A stretch of DNA of 64,000 nucleotides, taken from Escherichia sp. E1V33. GTDB taxonomy: Bacteria; Pseudomonadota; Gammaproteobacteria; Enterobacterales; Enterobacteriaceae. Shown here one piece after another: positions 18,063-27,925 of the stretch. The notes beneath the pieces were generated by a model. It had not been told where the DNA came from. It saw only the letters and a program-made list of their open reading frames with translations, and searched no databases. Within the stretch, counting starts at the first letter, position 1, and each line of letters opens with the position of its first letter. The position numbers and the translations under genes were made by a program. The stretch spans positions 62,001 through 126,000 of the forward strand of contig NZ_RHJI01000012.1 of assembly GCF_004211955.1 (NCBI RefSeq), in the 5' to 3' direction.

Positions 18063-20075
18063 TTAAGAGGCCAGCGTACCTTGCGGTGGTGCTTGCTCAA
18101 GTTGCGAAAGCGAGCAGTACAGCCGCCAGACAATTGCCGCCAGCTCACGGGCGGCAGGTTGATGATGACGGGCAAGGCTGTCGCAAATCCGCTGTAATTC
18201 TTCAAGTGTGGCCGCCAGTGATTTTTGCTGAACGCCACGCTCACTCATCACTCCCCTCAACAGTGAAATACAGTTATCCCGTACTCGCGATAACGGATCG
18301 GAACGCGATTCCCAGTCGCGCAATTGCCAGACAACATGAGAACAGTTCAGCAGCACTACACCCCAGCGTAATAACCAACGGCGAGCCAGCGCATCCTGGC
18401 TGTTACTCAACTGACTGACGTGATGATAAGTGAGCGATTCAAATTCGCTTTCACTCAGTGTTGGATGGCGGCTTAGTTGATCGACAAAATCCCGGCGCAG
18501 CGCGCGAATATGGCGGCGGCTTTTACGAGCATCCGATCCTGGACGCAGAATGGCGAACGCTAACCACGCCAACGCGACGCCAACGATTTTTGCCAGATTA
18601 TCATTGAGAAAATCGGCAAAATCATACACCGGCGGGTTGGTAACGGCGATAAACGAGCCCATAAAAACAATCAATTGCCCCCATAATGCGGCTTGTTTTG
18701 GTATTTGTATCTTGAGTAGCTGCATCGTTGCCAGCAGGGGGAAAAGAAACAGCAAAAATTGCCACAGCTCGCTAATTTGGACCATCAGACCAAATTTAAC
18801 CACAAAGCTAAAGAACGAAAGCAATACCAGCGTGCGCATCAGCAGCGTCAATGACTTAAACGGCGCTGCGACGGCGGAATAAAGGACGCAGCTAATCGCA
18901 GCCAGGGTTAATGCATTGGCTCCGGCATCCCATTGCGAGGCAATACTCCACCCACCAATCAACATCAACGTACAAAATGTCCGCAGCCCGCTCCACATGG
19001 CTTCCGCATTATCGGTATGACGTGCCAGCCCGGACGCGCGAGGGAGTCTGGTTTGATCAACTGCGCCGCTTTCCAGGCGATGTAATTCATGACTACTTTG
19101 CAGATAAAGACGGCAAAAATAACGTAGTCGATGCCAGAAGGCGACATGCCGATAGTCGGCAGAGTTCATCGGGCGTAGCGGGGCAATAATGCGCGCGACG
19201 GTGTAAAAATCCGTTTGCCCGTTGGCGAGGGCCGTTAGCAACTGTTCAAGAATTTCCCGTATCGCACCAGGCGGTGATGGCCAGTTGAGCAACATACGCC
19301 GCAAGCTCGAAATGACACTGGTCATGCGTAATTGCTGGTGGAGTAACGCGTTGAGGCGTGCGTTTTGCTGGCGGAAGCGATAGTGGCTCCAGAATGCCTG
19401 AATTCGCAGTAAATTCATGGTCAGTATTTGCCCAATCACCCCTTCATGCGCGGTACGAATGGCATCGGTTGTTTCAGGTTGCCAGAGCAAACTGGCATGT
19501 TCCAGTAAACGGGCGTGCATGTTTTTCAATGCGGTTAAAAGGGCAGTGGCATCGGAAGTGCTCGGCAGGATCATCATCATCATCCCACCGCAGAGAATAC
19601 CGACGATCACTTCGCAAACGCGCGCCTGGGCAATGTCCCACAACTGGCTTGCTTCAGTGATATTGACCATCGGAAAGGCGATAATCGCCGCTGTGTAACC
19701 CGCCAGTTGAAACGCATAGGCCACGTTGTTCGTGAAATGCGCGCAGGCCCAGGTGCAAAAACCAAGCCATGCCGACATGCTTAACAGGAAGAACCACGGT
19801 TCGTTAAGAGTATGCCCGGCAAGGATCAGCGCAGCGATAGCCCCCAGCAAACTACCAGCGATGCGCCCCAGGCTTTTGCTGATGACACCGCCAACCGTCG
19901 GGAAGCTCACTACCGCGGCTGACGTCATCGCCCAATAGGGCTCGTCCAGGTTTAAATAATAAGCAACAGACAGCGCCAGACACATGGCAAGGGTATTGCG
20001 CAACGCATAGCGCCATTGTGCCAGCGTGGCCTTAAACCAGGGCAGGTTGCGCAGGGACCATGACCAGGCGTTCAT
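18063..20075 (-). CDS. ydhK: FUSC/AaeB-like efflux component YdhK
   Basis: A 670-residue inner-membrane protein of the aromatic acid exporter AaeB type (FUSC family). It is built as two repeated units of about six N-terminal helices (residues 25-170 and about 355-510), each followed by a cytoplasmic helical segment. It is encoded with ydhJ (membrane fusion protein) and ydhI (AaeX-like), the same three-part arrangement as aaeXAB, so export of a small aromatic or other toxic compound is inferred. Its start overlaps the ydhJ stop by one base (TAATG), indicating translational coupling. Confidence 0.9.
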   Translation of the reverse strand: MNAWSWSLRNLPWFKATLAQWRYALRNTLAMCLALSVAYYLNLDEPYWAMTSAAVVSFPTVGGVISKSLGRIAGSLLGAIAALILAGHTLNEPWFFLLSMSAWLGFCTWACAHFTNNVAYAFQLAGYTAAIIAFPMVNITEASQLWDIAQARVCEVIVGILCGGMMMMILPSTSDATALLTALKNMHARLLEHASLLWQPETTDAIRTAHEGVIGQILTMNLLRIQAFWSHYRFRQQNARLNALLHQQLRMTSVISSLRRMLLNWPSPPGAIREILEQLLTALANGQTDFYTVARIIAPLRPMNSADYRHVAFWHRLRYFCRLYLQSSHELHRLESGAVDQTRLPRASGLARHTDNAEAMWSGLRTFCTLMLIGGWSIASQWDAGANALTLAAISCVLYSAVAAPFKSLTLLMRTLVLLSFFSFVVKFGLMVQISELWQFLLFLFPLLATMQLLKIQIPKQAALWGQLIVFMGSFIAVTNPPVYDFADFLNDNLAKIVGVALAWLAFAILRPGSDARKSRRHIRALRRDFVDQLSRHPTLSESEFESLTYHHVSQLSNSQDALARRWLLRWGVVLLNCSHVVWQLRDWESRSDPLSRVRDNCISLLRGVMSERGVQQKSLAATLEELQRICDSLARHHQPAARELAAIVWRLYCSLSQLEQAPPQGTLAS

Positions 20076-20932
20076 TATTGACCTACTGCGATACTACAGG
20101 TCGTGCCGGATACCAGCGTGACATCGCTGGGAACATTATCAAGGGCAAAGCGAACCGGGACGCGCTGGGCGAGGCGAACCCAGGGAACGTTAGGTTTAAC
20201 GTCTGGAATCAGGCTGGAATCGTTTTCCACGCTCTGATCATAAATTGCCCGACCGATACTGGATACGTGACCCTGTAACGTTTTGTTATCGCTATAGAGC
20301 GTAATGTGTGCTGGCGCATCGTCGCGGATGTGCCGCAATTTGGTTTCTTCAAAATAACCAATAACGTAGAACGAGTGACTGTCCACGAGGGCAAACAGCG
20401 GTTTTCCTGTGTCGGCGTAGTCGCCGATGCGGGTTGTAAGGTTGGTGACCCATCCACTCACCGGGGCGCGAATTTCCGTTTGCGCCAGTTGCCATTGTGC
20501 CTGTTTCAGCGTCGCCTGTGCGGCATCAACGCTGGCCTGCATCGCTTTAACATTGAGGTTAGCGGTATCCAGTTCTTCGGCAGAGATAAAATTTTGCGAG
20601 AGATGACGGCGGCGGTTGGCCTCATTATTGGCTCTGGCAAGATCAGATTGCGCTTTCGCCAGTTGGGCCTGGGCATTCAGTTCGGCAATCTGGAAGGGCG
20701 TTTTATCGATAGTGAACAGAATATCGCCAGCGTTAACCAACTGGTTGTCTTTTATATTCATCTCAACAATACGTCCGGACACTTGTGGGGTGATAGCGAC
20801 CTGTTCTGCGCGTATTTTGCCATCCCGCGTCCACGGTGACTGCATGTAATAGTTCCAGAGCCACCAGCCGGCGAGAACAGCAACTACTGCTACAATTATT
20901 GTTGAGAAATACTTAATGGTTTTAATTGACAT
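20075..20932 (-). CDS. ydhJ: HlyD-type membrane fusion protein YdhJ
   Basis: A 285-residue periplasmic adaptor of the HlyD/AaeA type. An N-terminal membrane anchor (about residues 7-25, [20 protein letters not shown]) is followed by the biotinyl-lipoyl fold ([21 protein letters not shown]), an alpha-helical hairpin ([20 protein letters not shown] ... [16 protein letters not shown]) and the second lipoyl half ([11 protein letters not shown]). The start MSIKTIKYF was chosen because an upstream in-frame ATG would add residues overlapping ydhI. It should link YdhK to an outer-membrane channel. Confidence 0.92.
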   Translation of the reverse strand: MSIKTIKYFSTIIVAVVAVLAGWWLWNYYMQSPWTRDGKIRAEQVAITPQVSGRIVEMNIKDNQLVNAGDILFTIDKTPFQIAELNAQAQLAKAQSDLARANNEANRRRHLSQNFISAEELDTANLNVKAMQASVDAAQATLKQAQWQLAQTEIRAPVSGWVTNLTTRIGDYADTGKPLFALVDSHSFYVIGYFEETKLRHIRDDAPAHITLYSDNKTLQGHVSSIGRAIYDQSVENDSSLIPDVKPNVPWVRLAQRVPVRFALDNVPSDVTLVSGTTCSIAVGQ

Positions 20933-20934
20933 AG

Positions 20935-21171
20935 TTACCACGCAATCAATATTGCCAGGGCGAAGCATACGCAGATCGCAAATAGCGACAAATCCATTAA
21001 CAAGGGATGCCAGATGTCGCCCGCGTAGATCCAGTCACGAAGCAGGCGGTGTACGACAAGCCAGACGACGAATCCAAGCGCGAAGGCTTTGAAAAACGGA
21101 GGAAAGTAGATGGATGCACCGAACACCAGATCTTGTAGGGGCAATCCTGTTGCACTATGCATAAACTTCAC
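20935..21171 (-). CDS. ydhI: DUF1656 (AaeX-like) membrane protein YdhI
   Basis: A 78-residue protein with two hydrophobic segments (about 16-40 and 52-76), DUF1656 family, similar to AaeX. It is the first gene of ydhIJK and is 2 bp upstream of ydhJ. It is divergent from slyA with about 200 bp between them. Its role in the pump is unknown. Confidence 0.9.
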   Translation of the reverse strand: MKFMHSATGLPLQDLVFGASIYFPPFFKAFALGFVVWLVVHRLLRDWIYAGDIWHPLLMDLSLFAICVCFALAILIAW

Positions 21172-21279
21172 AAAATAGATTCCTTTGAGGCTGAGTTTAT
21201 TGCTTTAGATTAATAAATATTGTTTATGTGAGAGAAAATTACTCGCTATTTCTGAAAAGCATGTCTGACGGTAAGCAAA

Positions 21280-21317
21280 TGCAGCAATCCATTTGTTTTA
21301 GCAATACAATTGCTGCA
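21280..21317. promoter_or_regulatory. 9 bp inverted repeat in the ydhI-slyA divergent region
   Basis: TGCAGCAAT (21280-21288) and ATTGCTGCA (21309-21317), separated by 20 bp. The right arm sits at the -35 side of the slyA -10 (21335-21340), so it may be a bipartite operator for slyA or for ydhIJK. No known consensus was recognised. Confidence 0.45.
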
Positions 21318-21334
21318 CACTATTCTAAAAGCCG

Positions 21335-21355
21335 TATAATATCTTAGCAAGCTAA
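21335..21355 (+). promoter_or_regulatory. slyA -10 box and SlyA autoregulatory site
   Basis: A consensus -10 TATAAT (21335-21340) is followed by TTAGCAAGCTAA (21344-21355), identical to the SlyA recognition motif described in Salmonella. It overlaps the expected transcription start, which fits autorepression. No strong -35 is seen. Confidence 0.75.
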
Positions 21356-21371
21356 TTATAAGGAGATGAAA

Positions 21372-21806
21372 TTGGAATCGCCACTAGGTTCTGATCTGGC
21401 ACGGTTGGTGCGCATATGGCGTGCTCTGATAGACCATCGCCTGAAACCCCTGGAGTTAACGCAAACCCATTGGGTGACGTTGCACAATATACATCAGTTA
21501 CCTCCAGACCAGTCGCAAATTCAACTGGCAAAAGCGATCGGCATTGAGCAGCCATCACTGGTTCGTACGTTGGACCAACTGGAAGAAAAAGGGTTAATTT
21601 CGCGTCAAACTTGTCCCAGCGATCGGCGGGCCAAACGTATTAAACTGACGGAAAAGGCAGAGCCGCTGATTAGCGAAATGGAAGCAGTTATTAACAAGAC
21701 CCGGGCGGAAATTTTGGATGGAATTTCAGCAGAGGAACTGGAACAACTGATTAGGCTCATTGCAAAACTTGAGCATAATATTACTGAGTTACAGGCAAAA
21801 GGATGA
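21372..21806 (+). CDS. slyA: MarR-family regulator SlyA, TTG start
   Basis: A 144-residue MarR/SlyA winged-helix dimer that counters H-NS silencing, for example at hlyE. The start is a TTG ([13 protein letters not shown]), the accepted start in E. coli, behind AAGGAG (21360-21365), 6 bp ahead. An ATG two codons upstream (21366) directly adjoins that site and is too close to it. The recognition helix region is [20 protein letters not shown], with the wing [13 protein letters not shown]. That wing reads Cys-Pro where I recall Cys-Ala in K-12, and a few C-terminal residues also differ. Confidence 0.95.
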   Translation: MESPLGSDLARLVRIWRALIDHRLKPLELTQTHWVTLHNIHQLPPDQSQIQLAKAIGIEQPSLVRTLDQLEEKGLISRQTCPSDRRAKRIKLTEKAEPLISEMEAVINKTRAEILDGISAEELEQLIRLIAKLEHNITELQAKG

Positions 21807-21817
21807 AATAAAGGGGG

Positions 21818-21843
21818 CGTGTGGCCAGTTAGCTGACCACACG
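21818..21843. terminator. Hairpin between slyA and slyB
   Basis: CGTGTGGCCAG (21818-21828), loop TTAG, CTGACCACACG (21833-21843): an 11-position stem with one C-A mismatch, 11 bp after the slyA stop and just before the slyB 3' end. Confidence 0.6.
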
Positions 21844-21852
21844 TCAACTTGT

Positions 21853-22320
21853 TTAGCGCGGGGAAACCGTCACCTGGCTGCCGTTGCTGGCCAGAACCAC
21901 ACGTTGTCCCGGAGAGAAATGGGTATTGCCCTGTTTCTGTACCACCATGATGGTGTTGCCATCATCTTTACGAATTTCCAGCTCCACACCCTGTGTTTTG
22001 TTCATTGCGCTCTGTACGCCCTGACCGGCTACGCCACCCGCGACGGCACCTGCTGCGGTAGCCAAAGAGCGTCCAGTACCGCCACCAACGGTATTACCAA
22101 GGAAACCACCGAGAACCGCACCGCCAATTGCGCCGATAACGTTGGAATCATCACCGCCCTGAATCTGTACCTGCCGTACGTTCACGATTGTGCCATAGCT
22201 GACATTCTGCACTTGCTTCGCTTCAGAGGCAGTATAAACATCGCCAGATAGGGTATCGTTGTTAACACAACCAACAAGAGAAAGACCTACCATTGATACA
22301 ACCAGTACGCGTTTAATCAT
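21853..22320 (-). CDS. slyB: Outer-membrane lipoprotein SlyB
   Basis: A 155-residue lipoprotein of the PcP/SlyB family. The signal peptide ends in the lipobox LVGC (Cys18). A glycine-zipper-like region (IGGAVLGGFLGNTVGGGTGR, about 65-90) follows, with a C-terminal beta domain. It has been described as a PhoPQ-induced outer-membrane stabiliser that forms ring-shaped nanodomains. A PhoP box is visible upstream at 22445-22461. Confidence 0.96.
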   Translation of the reverse strand: MIKRVLVVSMVGLSLVGCVNNDTLSGDVYTASEAKQVQNVSYGTIVNVRQVQIQGGDDSNVIGAIGGAVLGGFLGNTVGGGTGRSLATAAGAVAGGVAGQGVQSAMNKTQGVELEIRKDDGNTIMVVQKQGNTHFSPGQRVVLASNGSQVTVSPR

Positions 22321-22426
22321 TGAAAAATCTCCTGATTACCATGAAACGCCTCACAAGCATCCCTAATGGTCAAAGTAAACCGCATTAGTATAACCATGAT
22401 TACATGTTCCACTAAAACATGATTAA

Positions 22427-22461
22427 ATCATAATTAGAGTAGGGTTAACCAAGTATAAACA
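22427..22461 (-). promoter_or_regulatory. PhoP box and -10 of slyB
   Basis: On the minus strand TGTTTA-TACTT-GGTTAA (22461-22445) matches the PhoP direct repeat (T/G)GTTTA-N5-(T/G)GTTTA. A TATGAT -10 (22432-22427) follows 12 bp later, the standard PhoP-activated geometry. It lies about 107-141 bp upstream of slyB. The rest of the 274 bp slyB-anmK gap shows no gene. Confidence 0.82.
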
Positions 22462-22594
22462 AAACATTCATATTAGTTATTGATGTGAATATAATCTTTT
22501 ACTAGCAACGATAAAAATCGGCTCTTATGCATGGAATTCGCGAAAGGTTTGTGTTTGAGTGGAACGCAAACATCAGTTTGAAAAAGGATGAACT

Positions 22595-23716
22595 ATGAAA
22601 TCAGGCCGCTTTATTGGTGTTATGTCAGGTACTAGCCTGGATGGTGTCGATGTTGTATTGGCGACGATCGATGAACACCGAGTGGCGCAGCTGGCTAGTT
22701 TGAACTGGCCGATTCCCCCATCACTTAAACAGGCTGTGCTGGATATTTGCCAGGGGCAACAGCTTACGCTCTCTCAGTTTGGTCAACTGGATACCCGACT
22801 TGGCTGCTTGTTTGCGGATGCCGTTAACGCGCTATTAAAAGCAGAAAATTTACAGCCGAAAGATATTGTGGCTATCGGTTGTCATGGCCAGACCGTCTGG
22901 CACGAACCCACGGGTGTCGCGCCACATACACTACAGATTGGTGATAACAATCAAATTGTTGCGCGGACTGGAATTACTGTCGTCGGGGATTTTCGCCGTC
23001 GTGATATCGCCTTAGGTGGCCAGGGAGCACCGCTGGTACCTGCTTTTCATCACGCATTGCTAGCCCATCCAACTGAGCGGCGAATGGTGCTTAATATTGG
23101 TGGTATTGCCAATCTGTCACTACTCATTCCAGGGATGCCGGTAGGTGGCTACGATACCGGACCGGGCAACATGCTAATGGACGCATGGATCTGGCGTCAG
23201 GTCGGTAAACCTTACGATAAAGACGCTGAGTGGGCGCGGGCGGGTAAGGTTATTCTGCCGCTGCTGCAAAAAATGCTTAGCGATCCGTATTTTTCCCAGC
23301 CAGCCCCCAAAAGCACCGGGCGTGAATACTTTAACTATGCCTGGCTGGAGCGCCATCTACGGGATTTCCCTGACCTGGATGCGCAAGATGTCCAGGCAAC
23401 GCTGGCGGAACTCACCGCCGTGACCATTTCTGAACAAGTCTTGTTGAGCGGTGGCTGCGATCGGTTAATGGTATGCGGTGGCGGAAGTCGCAATCCGCTG
23501 CTTATGGCGCGGCTGGCTGCATTACTGCCCGGTACAGAAGTGACCACCACCGATGCCGTTGGCATTAGCGGCGATGACATGGAAGCATTAGCCTTCGCAT
23601 GGCTTGCCTGGCGAACGCTGGCTGGGCTGCCCGGCAATCTACCTTCCGTTACCGGCGCAAGCGAGGAGACAGTGTTGGGCGCTATTTTCCCTGCAAACCC
23701 GCGATATCAGAGTTAA
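22595..23716 (+). CDS. anmK: Anhydro-N-acetylmuramic acid kinase AnmK
   Basis: A 373-residue sugar kinase that both opens the 1,6-anhydro ring and phosphorylates anhydro-MurNAc released from recycled peptidoglycan, giving MurNAc-6-phosphate. The phosphate-binding motif [13 protein letters not shown] is at residues 8-20. The actin-like ATPase fold shows GGIANLS and [11 protein letters not shown] in the middle, and [10 protein letters not shown] near the C-terminus. It is followed by mliC in the same direction after 85 bp. Confidence 0.96.
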   Translation: MKSGRFIGVMSGTSLDGVDVVLATIDEHRVAQLASLNWPIPPSLKQAVLDICQGQQLTLSQFGQLDTRLGCLFADAVNALLKAENLQPKDIVAIGCHGQTVWHEPTGVAPHTLQIGDNNQIVARTGITVVGDFRRRDIALGGQGAPLVPAFHHALLAHPTERRMVLNIGGIANLSLLIPGMPVGGYDTGPGNMLMDAWIWRQVGKPYDKDAEWARAGKVILPLLQKMLSDPYFSQPAPKSTGREYFNYAWLERHLRDFPDLDAQDVQATLAELTAVTISEQVLLSGGCDRLMVCGGGSRNPLLMARLAALLPGTEVTTTDAVGISGDDMEALAFAWLAWRTLAGLPGNLPSVTGASEETVLGAIFPANPRYQS

Positions 23717-23801
23717 CTGAATTTTTCTTACTGCGTCTGCCGTTACACTTGGAAGTTGAGGAGGGCGTTTTTGCCCTCCGGACCAGGAAAGTCTTCGGGA
23801 T

Positions 23802-24131
23802 ATGTTTATGAAAAAACTGTTACTACTTTGTCTGCCGGTATTTCTTACTGGCTGTAGCGCGTTTAATCAACTGGTTGAGCGAATGCAAACTGATACGCTG
23901 GAATACCAGTGTGATGAAAAACCGTTGACGGTCAAACTGAATAATCCGCGCCAGGAGGTCAGTTTTGTTTACGATAATCAGCTGCAGCACCTTAAACAGG
24001 GGATTTCAGCGTCTGGCGCACGTTATACCGACGGTATCTACGTTTTCTGGTCAAAAGGTGATGAGGCGACGGTCTATAAACGTGACCGCATCGTCTTGAA
24101 TAACTGTCAGTTACAAAATCCACAGCGTTGA
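23802..24131 (+). CDS. mliC: Membrane-bound lysozyme inhibitor of C-type lysozyme, MliC (YdhA)
   Basis: A 109-residue lipoprotein. Signal peptide with lipobox LTGC (Cys18), then a small beta-barrel with YQCDEKPL and LNNCQLQ cysteines likely forming a disulfide. The family binds and inhibits C-type lysozyme, including host lysozyme, from the outer membrane. The start used (MFMKKLL) follows the known annotation; the ATG two codons later is equally placed. Confidence 0.93.
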   Translation: MFMKKLLLLCLPVFLTGCSAFNQLVERMQTDTLEYQCDEKPLTVKLNNPRQEVSFVYDNQLQHLKQGISASGARYTDGIYVFWSKGDEATVYKRDRIVLNNCQLQNPQR

Positions 24132-24189
24132 GATTTTTCCAGGGGCGGCGCACAATAGCGTCACCCACTGACAATCCGTAAAGAAAACC

Positions 24190-24846
24190 ATGGCTGATAA
24201 CGACGAATTGCAGCAAATCGCGCATTTGCGCCGCGAATACACAAAAGGCGGTTTACGCCGCCGCGATCTTCCCGCTGCTCCTTTAACTCTTTTTGAACGC
24301 TGGCTTTCTCAGGCCTGTGAAGCCAAACTGGCCGACCCTACTGCGATGGTCGTTGCTACCGTTGATGAACATGGCCAACCGTATCAGCGCATTGTTTTAC
24401 TAAAACATTACGATGAAAAAGGCATGGTGTTTTATACCAACCTTGGCAGCCGTAAAGCACACCAAATCGAAAATAATCCGCGCGTTAGCCTGCTTTTCCC
24501 TTGGCATACCCTTGAACGCCAGGTGATGGTGATCGGTAAAGCGGAACGTCTTTCGACTCTCGAAGTGATGAAATATTTTCATAGCCGCCCGCGAGATAGC
24601 CAGATTGGCGCGTGGGTATCGAAGCAGTCCAGCCGTATTTCTGCGCGTGGGATCCTTGAAAGCAAATTCCTGGAATTGAAGCAGAAGTTTCAGCAGGGCG
24701 AAGTGCCGTTGCCGAGTTTCTGGGGCGGTTTTCGCGTCAGCCTTGAACAGGTTGAGTTCTGGCAGGGCGGTGAGCATCGTCTGCATGACCGTTTTTTGTA
24801 CCAGTGTGAAAACGAGGCGTGGAAAATCGATCGCCTCGCACCCTGA
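24190..24846 (+). CDS. pdxH: Pyridoxine/pyridoxamine 5'-phosphate oxidase PdxH
   Basis: A 218-residue FMN enzyme making pyridoxal 5'-phosphate from PNP or PMP with O2. The FMN-binding segments [19 protein letters not shown] (about 67-85) and [10 protein letters not shown] are visible, as is the C-terminal signature [15 protein letters not shown]. It leads the pdxH-tyrS-pdxY cluster, with two of the three genes in vitamin B6 metabolism. Confidence 0.98.
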   Translation: MADNDELQQIAHLRREYTKGGLRRRDLPAAPLTLFERWLSQACEAKLADPTAMVVATVDEHGQPYQRIVLLKHYDEKGMVFYTNLGSRKAHQIENNPRVSLLFPWHTLERQVMVIGKAERLSTLEVMKYFHSRPRDSQIGAWVSKQSSRISARGILESKFLELKQKFQQGEVPLPSFWGGFRVSLEQVEFWQGGEHRLHDRFLYQCENEAWKIDRLAP

Positions 24847-24974
24847 AAAGATGCAAAAATCTTGCTTTAATCGCTGGTACTCCTGATTCCGGCACTTTAT
24901 TCTATGTCTCTTTCGCATCTGGCGAAAAGTCGTGTACCGGCAAAGGTGCAGTCGTTATATACATGGAGATTTTG

Positions 24975-26249
24975 ATGGCAAGCAGTAACTTGATTAAACA
25001 ATTGCAAGAGCGGGGGCTGGTGGCCCAGGTGACGGACGAAGAAGCGTTAGCAGAGCGACTGGCGCAAGGCCCGATCGCGCTCTATTGCGGCTTCGATCCT
25101 ACCGCTGACAGCTTGCATTTGGGGCATCTTGTTCCATTGTTATGCCTGAAACGCTTCCAGCAGGCGGGCCACAAGCCAGTTGCGCTGGTAGGCGGCGCCA
25201 CGGGTCTGATTGGCGACCCGAGCTTCAAAGCTGCCGAGCGTAAGCTGAACACTGAAGAAACTGTTCAGGAGTGGGTGGACAAAATCCGCAAGCAGGTTGC
25301 CCCGTTCCTCGATTTCGACTGCGGTGAAAACTCTGCTATCGCAGCGAACAACTATGACTGGTTCGGCAATATGAATGTGCTGACCTTCCTGCGCGATATC
25401 GGCAAACACTTCTCCGTTAACCAGATGATCAACAAAGAAGCGGTTAAGCAGCGTCTCAACCGTGAAGATCAGGGGATTTCGTTCACCGAGTTTTCCTACA
25501 ATCTGTTGCAGGGCTACGACTTTGCCTGCCTGAACAAACAGTACGGTGTGGTGCTGCAAATCGGCGGTTCTGACCAGTGGGGTAACATCACCTCTGGTAT
25601 CGATCTGACCCGTCGTCTGCATCAGAACCAGGTGTTTGGCCTGACCGTTCCGTTGATCACCAAAGCAGACGGCACTAAGTTCGGTAAAACTGAAGGTGGC
25701 GCAGTATGGCTGGATCCGAAGAAAACCAGTCCGTACAAGTTCTACCAGTTCTGGATCAACACTGCCGATGCTGACGTTTACCGCTTCCTGAAGTTCTTCA
25801 CCTTCATGAGCATTGAAGAGATCAATGCCCTCGAAGCAGAAGATAAAAACAGCGGTAAAGCGCCACGCGCCCAGTATGTGCTGGCGGAGCAGGTGACGCG
25901 TTTGGTTCACGGTGAAGAAGGTTTGCAAGCTGCGAAACGTATTACCGAGTGCCTGTTCAGTGGTTCTTTGAGCGCGCTGAGTGAAGCAGACTTCGAACAA
26001 CTGGCGCAGGACGGCGTACCGATGGTTGAGATGGAAAAAGGCGCTGACCTGATGCAGGCGTTGGTTGATTCTGAACTGCAACCTTCCCGTGGTCAGGCGC
26101 GTAAAACTATCGCCTCTAATGCCATCACCATTAATGGTGAAAAACAGTCCGATCCAGAATACTTCTTTAAAGAAGAAGATCGTCTGTTTGGTCGTTATAC
26201 CTTACTTCGTCGCGGCAAAAAGAATTACTGTCTGATTTGCTGGAAATAA
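24975..26249 (+). CDS. tyrS: Tyrosyl-tRNA synthetase TyrS
   Basis: A 424-residue class I aminoacyl-tRNA synthetase charging tRNA-Tyr. The HIGH-type motif is HLGH (residues 48-51) and the KMSKS-type motif is KFGKT ([13 protein letters not shown]). The C-terminal S4-like RNA-binding domain covers about the last 70 residues ([20 protein letters not shown]). The frame is open upstream, but the ATG at 24975 gives the known N-terminus and has a GGAGA site before it. Essential gene. Confidence 0.98.
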   Translation: MASSNLIKQLQERGLVAQVTDEEALAERLAQGPIALYCGFDPTADSLHLGHLVPLLCLKRFQQAGHKPVALVGGATGLIGDPSFKAAERKLNTEETVQEWVDKIRKQVAPFLDFDCGENSAIAANNYDWFGNMNVLTFLRDIGKHFSVNQMINKEAVKQRLNREDQGISFTEFSYNLLQGYDFACLNKQYGVVLQIGGSDQWGNITSGIDLTRRLHQNQVFGLTVPLITKADGTKFGKTEGGAVWLDPKKTSPYKFYQFWINTADADVYRFLKFFTFMSIEEINALEAEDKNSGKAPRAQYVLAEQVTRLVHGEEGLQAAKRITECLFSGSLSALSEADFEQLAQDGVPMVEMEKGADLMQALVDSELQPSRGQARKTIASNAITINGEKQSDPEYFFKEEDRLFGRYTLLRRGKKNYCLICWK

Positions 26250-26310
26250 TGCACTAAGTGGAAAGGGGGAGTGAGAAATCGCTCCCCCTGATTTTTATAC
26301 AGGGAGCACG

Positions 26311-27171
26311 ATGAAAAATATTCTCGCTATCCAGTCTCACGTTGTTTATGGTCATGCGGGTAACAGCGCGGCAGAGTTTCCAATGCGCCGCCTGGGCGCG
26401 AATGTCTGGCCGCTCAACACCGTTCAATTTTCTAATCACACCCAATACGGCAAATGGACCGGCTGTGTTATGCCGCCCAGCCATTTAACCGAAATTGTGC
26501 AAGGCATTGCTGCCATCGATAAATTGCACACTTGCGATGCCGTTTTAAGCGGCTATCTGGGGTCGGCGGAGCAGGGCGAGCATATCCTCGGTATTGTCCG
26601 TCAGGTGAAAGCAGCGAACCCGCAGGCGAAATATTTTTGCGATCCGGTAATGGGGCACCCCGAAAAAGGCTGTATCGTTGCGCCAGGTGTGGCGGAGTTC
26701 CACGTGCGTCACGGTCTTCCTGCCAGCGATATCATCGCGCCAAATCTGGTTGAGCTGGAAATCCTTTGCGAGCATCCGGTACATAACGTCGACGATGCGG
26801 TTAAAGCTGCGCGCGAACTTATTGCTCAGGGGCCTGAAATTGTATTGGTGAAACATCTGGCGCGCGCCGGTTACAGCACAGATCGTTTTGAAATGCTGCT
26901 GGTCACTGCCGATGAAGCCTGGCATATCAACCGTCCTCTGGTAGATTTTGGCATGCGTCAGCCAGTAGGTGTTGGTGATGTGACGAGCGGGTTACTGCTG
27001 GTGAAACTACTACAGGGCGCAACGTTGCAGCACGCGCTGGAGCATGTGACCGCTGCGGTATACGAAATTATGGTAACCACCAAAGCAATGCAGGAATATG
27101 AGTTGCAAGTTGTAGCAGCCCAGGATCGTATTGCTAAACCAGAACACTACTTCAGTGCGACGAAGCTCTGA
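26311..27171 (+). CDS. pdxY: Pyridoxal kinase PdxY
   Basis: A 286-residue ribokinase-fold enzyme phosphorylating pyridoxal in B6 salvage. The N-terminal [21 protein letters not shown] is the substrate-binding strand and loop of the family, and [17 protein letters not shown] (about 220-236) holds the anion hole and catalytic Asp. It lies 61 bp after tyrS and is likely co-transcribed with pdxH-tyrS. A GC-rich hairpin follows. Confidence 0.97.
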   Translation: MKNILAIQSHVVYGHAGNSAAEFPMRRLGANVWPLNTVQFSNHTQYGKWTGCVMPPSHLTEIVQGIAAIDKLHTCDAVLSGYLGSAEQGEHILGIVRQVKAANPQAKYFCDPVMGHPEKGCIVAPGVAEFHVRHGLPASDIIAPNLVELEILCEHPVHNVDDAVKAARELIAQGPEIVLVKHLARAGYSTDRFEMLLVTADEAWHINRPLVDFGMRQPVGVGDVTSGLLLVKLLQGATLQHALEHVTAAVYEIMVTTKAMQEYELQVVAAQDRIAKPEHYFSATKL

Positions 27172-27182
27172 AATATGTCTTG

Positions 27183-27208
27183 TCGGCCCACAGTATCCTG
27201 CGGGCCGA
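27183..27208. terminator. Hairpin between pdxY and gstA
   Basis: TCGGCCC (27183-27189) pairs with GGGCCGA (27202-27208), extended inward by CAG/CTG across one mismatch. It sits between convergent gene ends, with no long T run on either side. Confidence 0.65.
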
Positions 27209-27214
27209 TAACCA

Positions 27215-27820
27215 TTACTGCAAGCCTTCCGCTGTTAGCGCGGCTTTTACCGTCGGACGTTCAGCCATACGCTGCATATAGGCGGCAATATGCTCTAAAC
27301 CTTCCAGATTCAATTTCACCCCATATGCCCAGCGCAGTACAGTAAACAGATAGGCGTCAGCAATAGTAAAACGTTGCCCGCAAATCCAGTGATCATCTTT
27401 CAGCGCATCGTTCACGTACTGCAGTTTTTTCTCCAGCTGTGCGCGCGCAGTCGGTTTGAACTCTTCCGGTGTGGCCGGGTGAAACAGCGGAGTAAAGCCT
27501 TTATGCAACTCAGTGGCGATATAGTTCAGCCATTCGATGGTCTTATAGCGAGAAATACTGTTTACCGGAGCCAATAACTGGCGGTCGGGGACGCTGTCGG
27601 CAAGATACTGCATAATGGCCACGCCTTCCGTCAGCAGAGTGCCATCGTCCAGCAGCAGTGCAGGAACCTGCCCTTTAGGATTAATCGCAAAGTAATCATC
27701 ACCGTTTTCCAGTCGTTTTTTCATTAAATCCACACTGGCGAGCGTAAAGTCCTTTCCGCTCTCACGCAGGATGATATGGGAGGCAAGAGAGCAGGCGCCC
27801 GGTTTGTAGAACAGTTTCAT
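27215..27820 (-). CDS. gstA: Glutathione S-transferase GstA
   Basis: A 201-residue beta-class glutathione transferase. The N-terminal thioredoxin-like domain begins [20 protein letters not shown] with the beta-class Cys10, and [11 protein letters not shown] carries the cis-Pro. The helical C-terminal domain contains [15 protein letters not shown], the N-capping/hydrophobic staple motif. It detoxifies electrophiles in the cytoplasm and is transcribed separately from dtpA, whose terminator lies upstream. Confidence 0.97.
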   Translation of the reverse strand: MKLFYKPGACSLASHIILRESGKDFTLASVDLMKKRLENGDDYFAINPKGQVPALLLDDGTLLTEGVAIMQYLADSVPDRQLLAPVNSISRYKTIEWLNYIATELHKGFTPLFHPATPEEFKPTARAQLEKKLQYVNDALKDDHWICGQRFTIADAYLFTVLRWAYGVKLNLEGLEHIAAYMQRMAERPTVKAALTAEGLQ

Positions 27821-27870
27821 CGGTCACTCCTTTTGGCTGTGGTTTAAAGTATGGTAGTGCCTTGCTGAAC

Positions 27871-27904
27871 AAAAAAAAAGCCGCTAACGAAAAGTTAGCG
27901 GCTT
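27871..27904 (-). terminator. Rho-independent terminator of dtpA
   Basis: On the minus strand AAGCCGCTAAC, loop TTTTC, GTTAGCGGCTT, then a run of T (27904 to 27871). The 11 bp perfect stem with nine A on the plus strand next to it is the clearest terminator of the window. Confidence 0.95.
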
Positions 27905-27925
27905 GTAAAAGAGTTTCCCTGAAAT

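Noticed and set aside
18063..21171. ydhIJK as a new export system
   Set aside because: It matches the known AaeX-AaeA-AaeB architecture; only its substrate is open.
25140..26081. 313-codon frame opposite tyrS
   Set aside because: Fully antisense to an essential, strongly conserved gene; lacks any recognisable domain.
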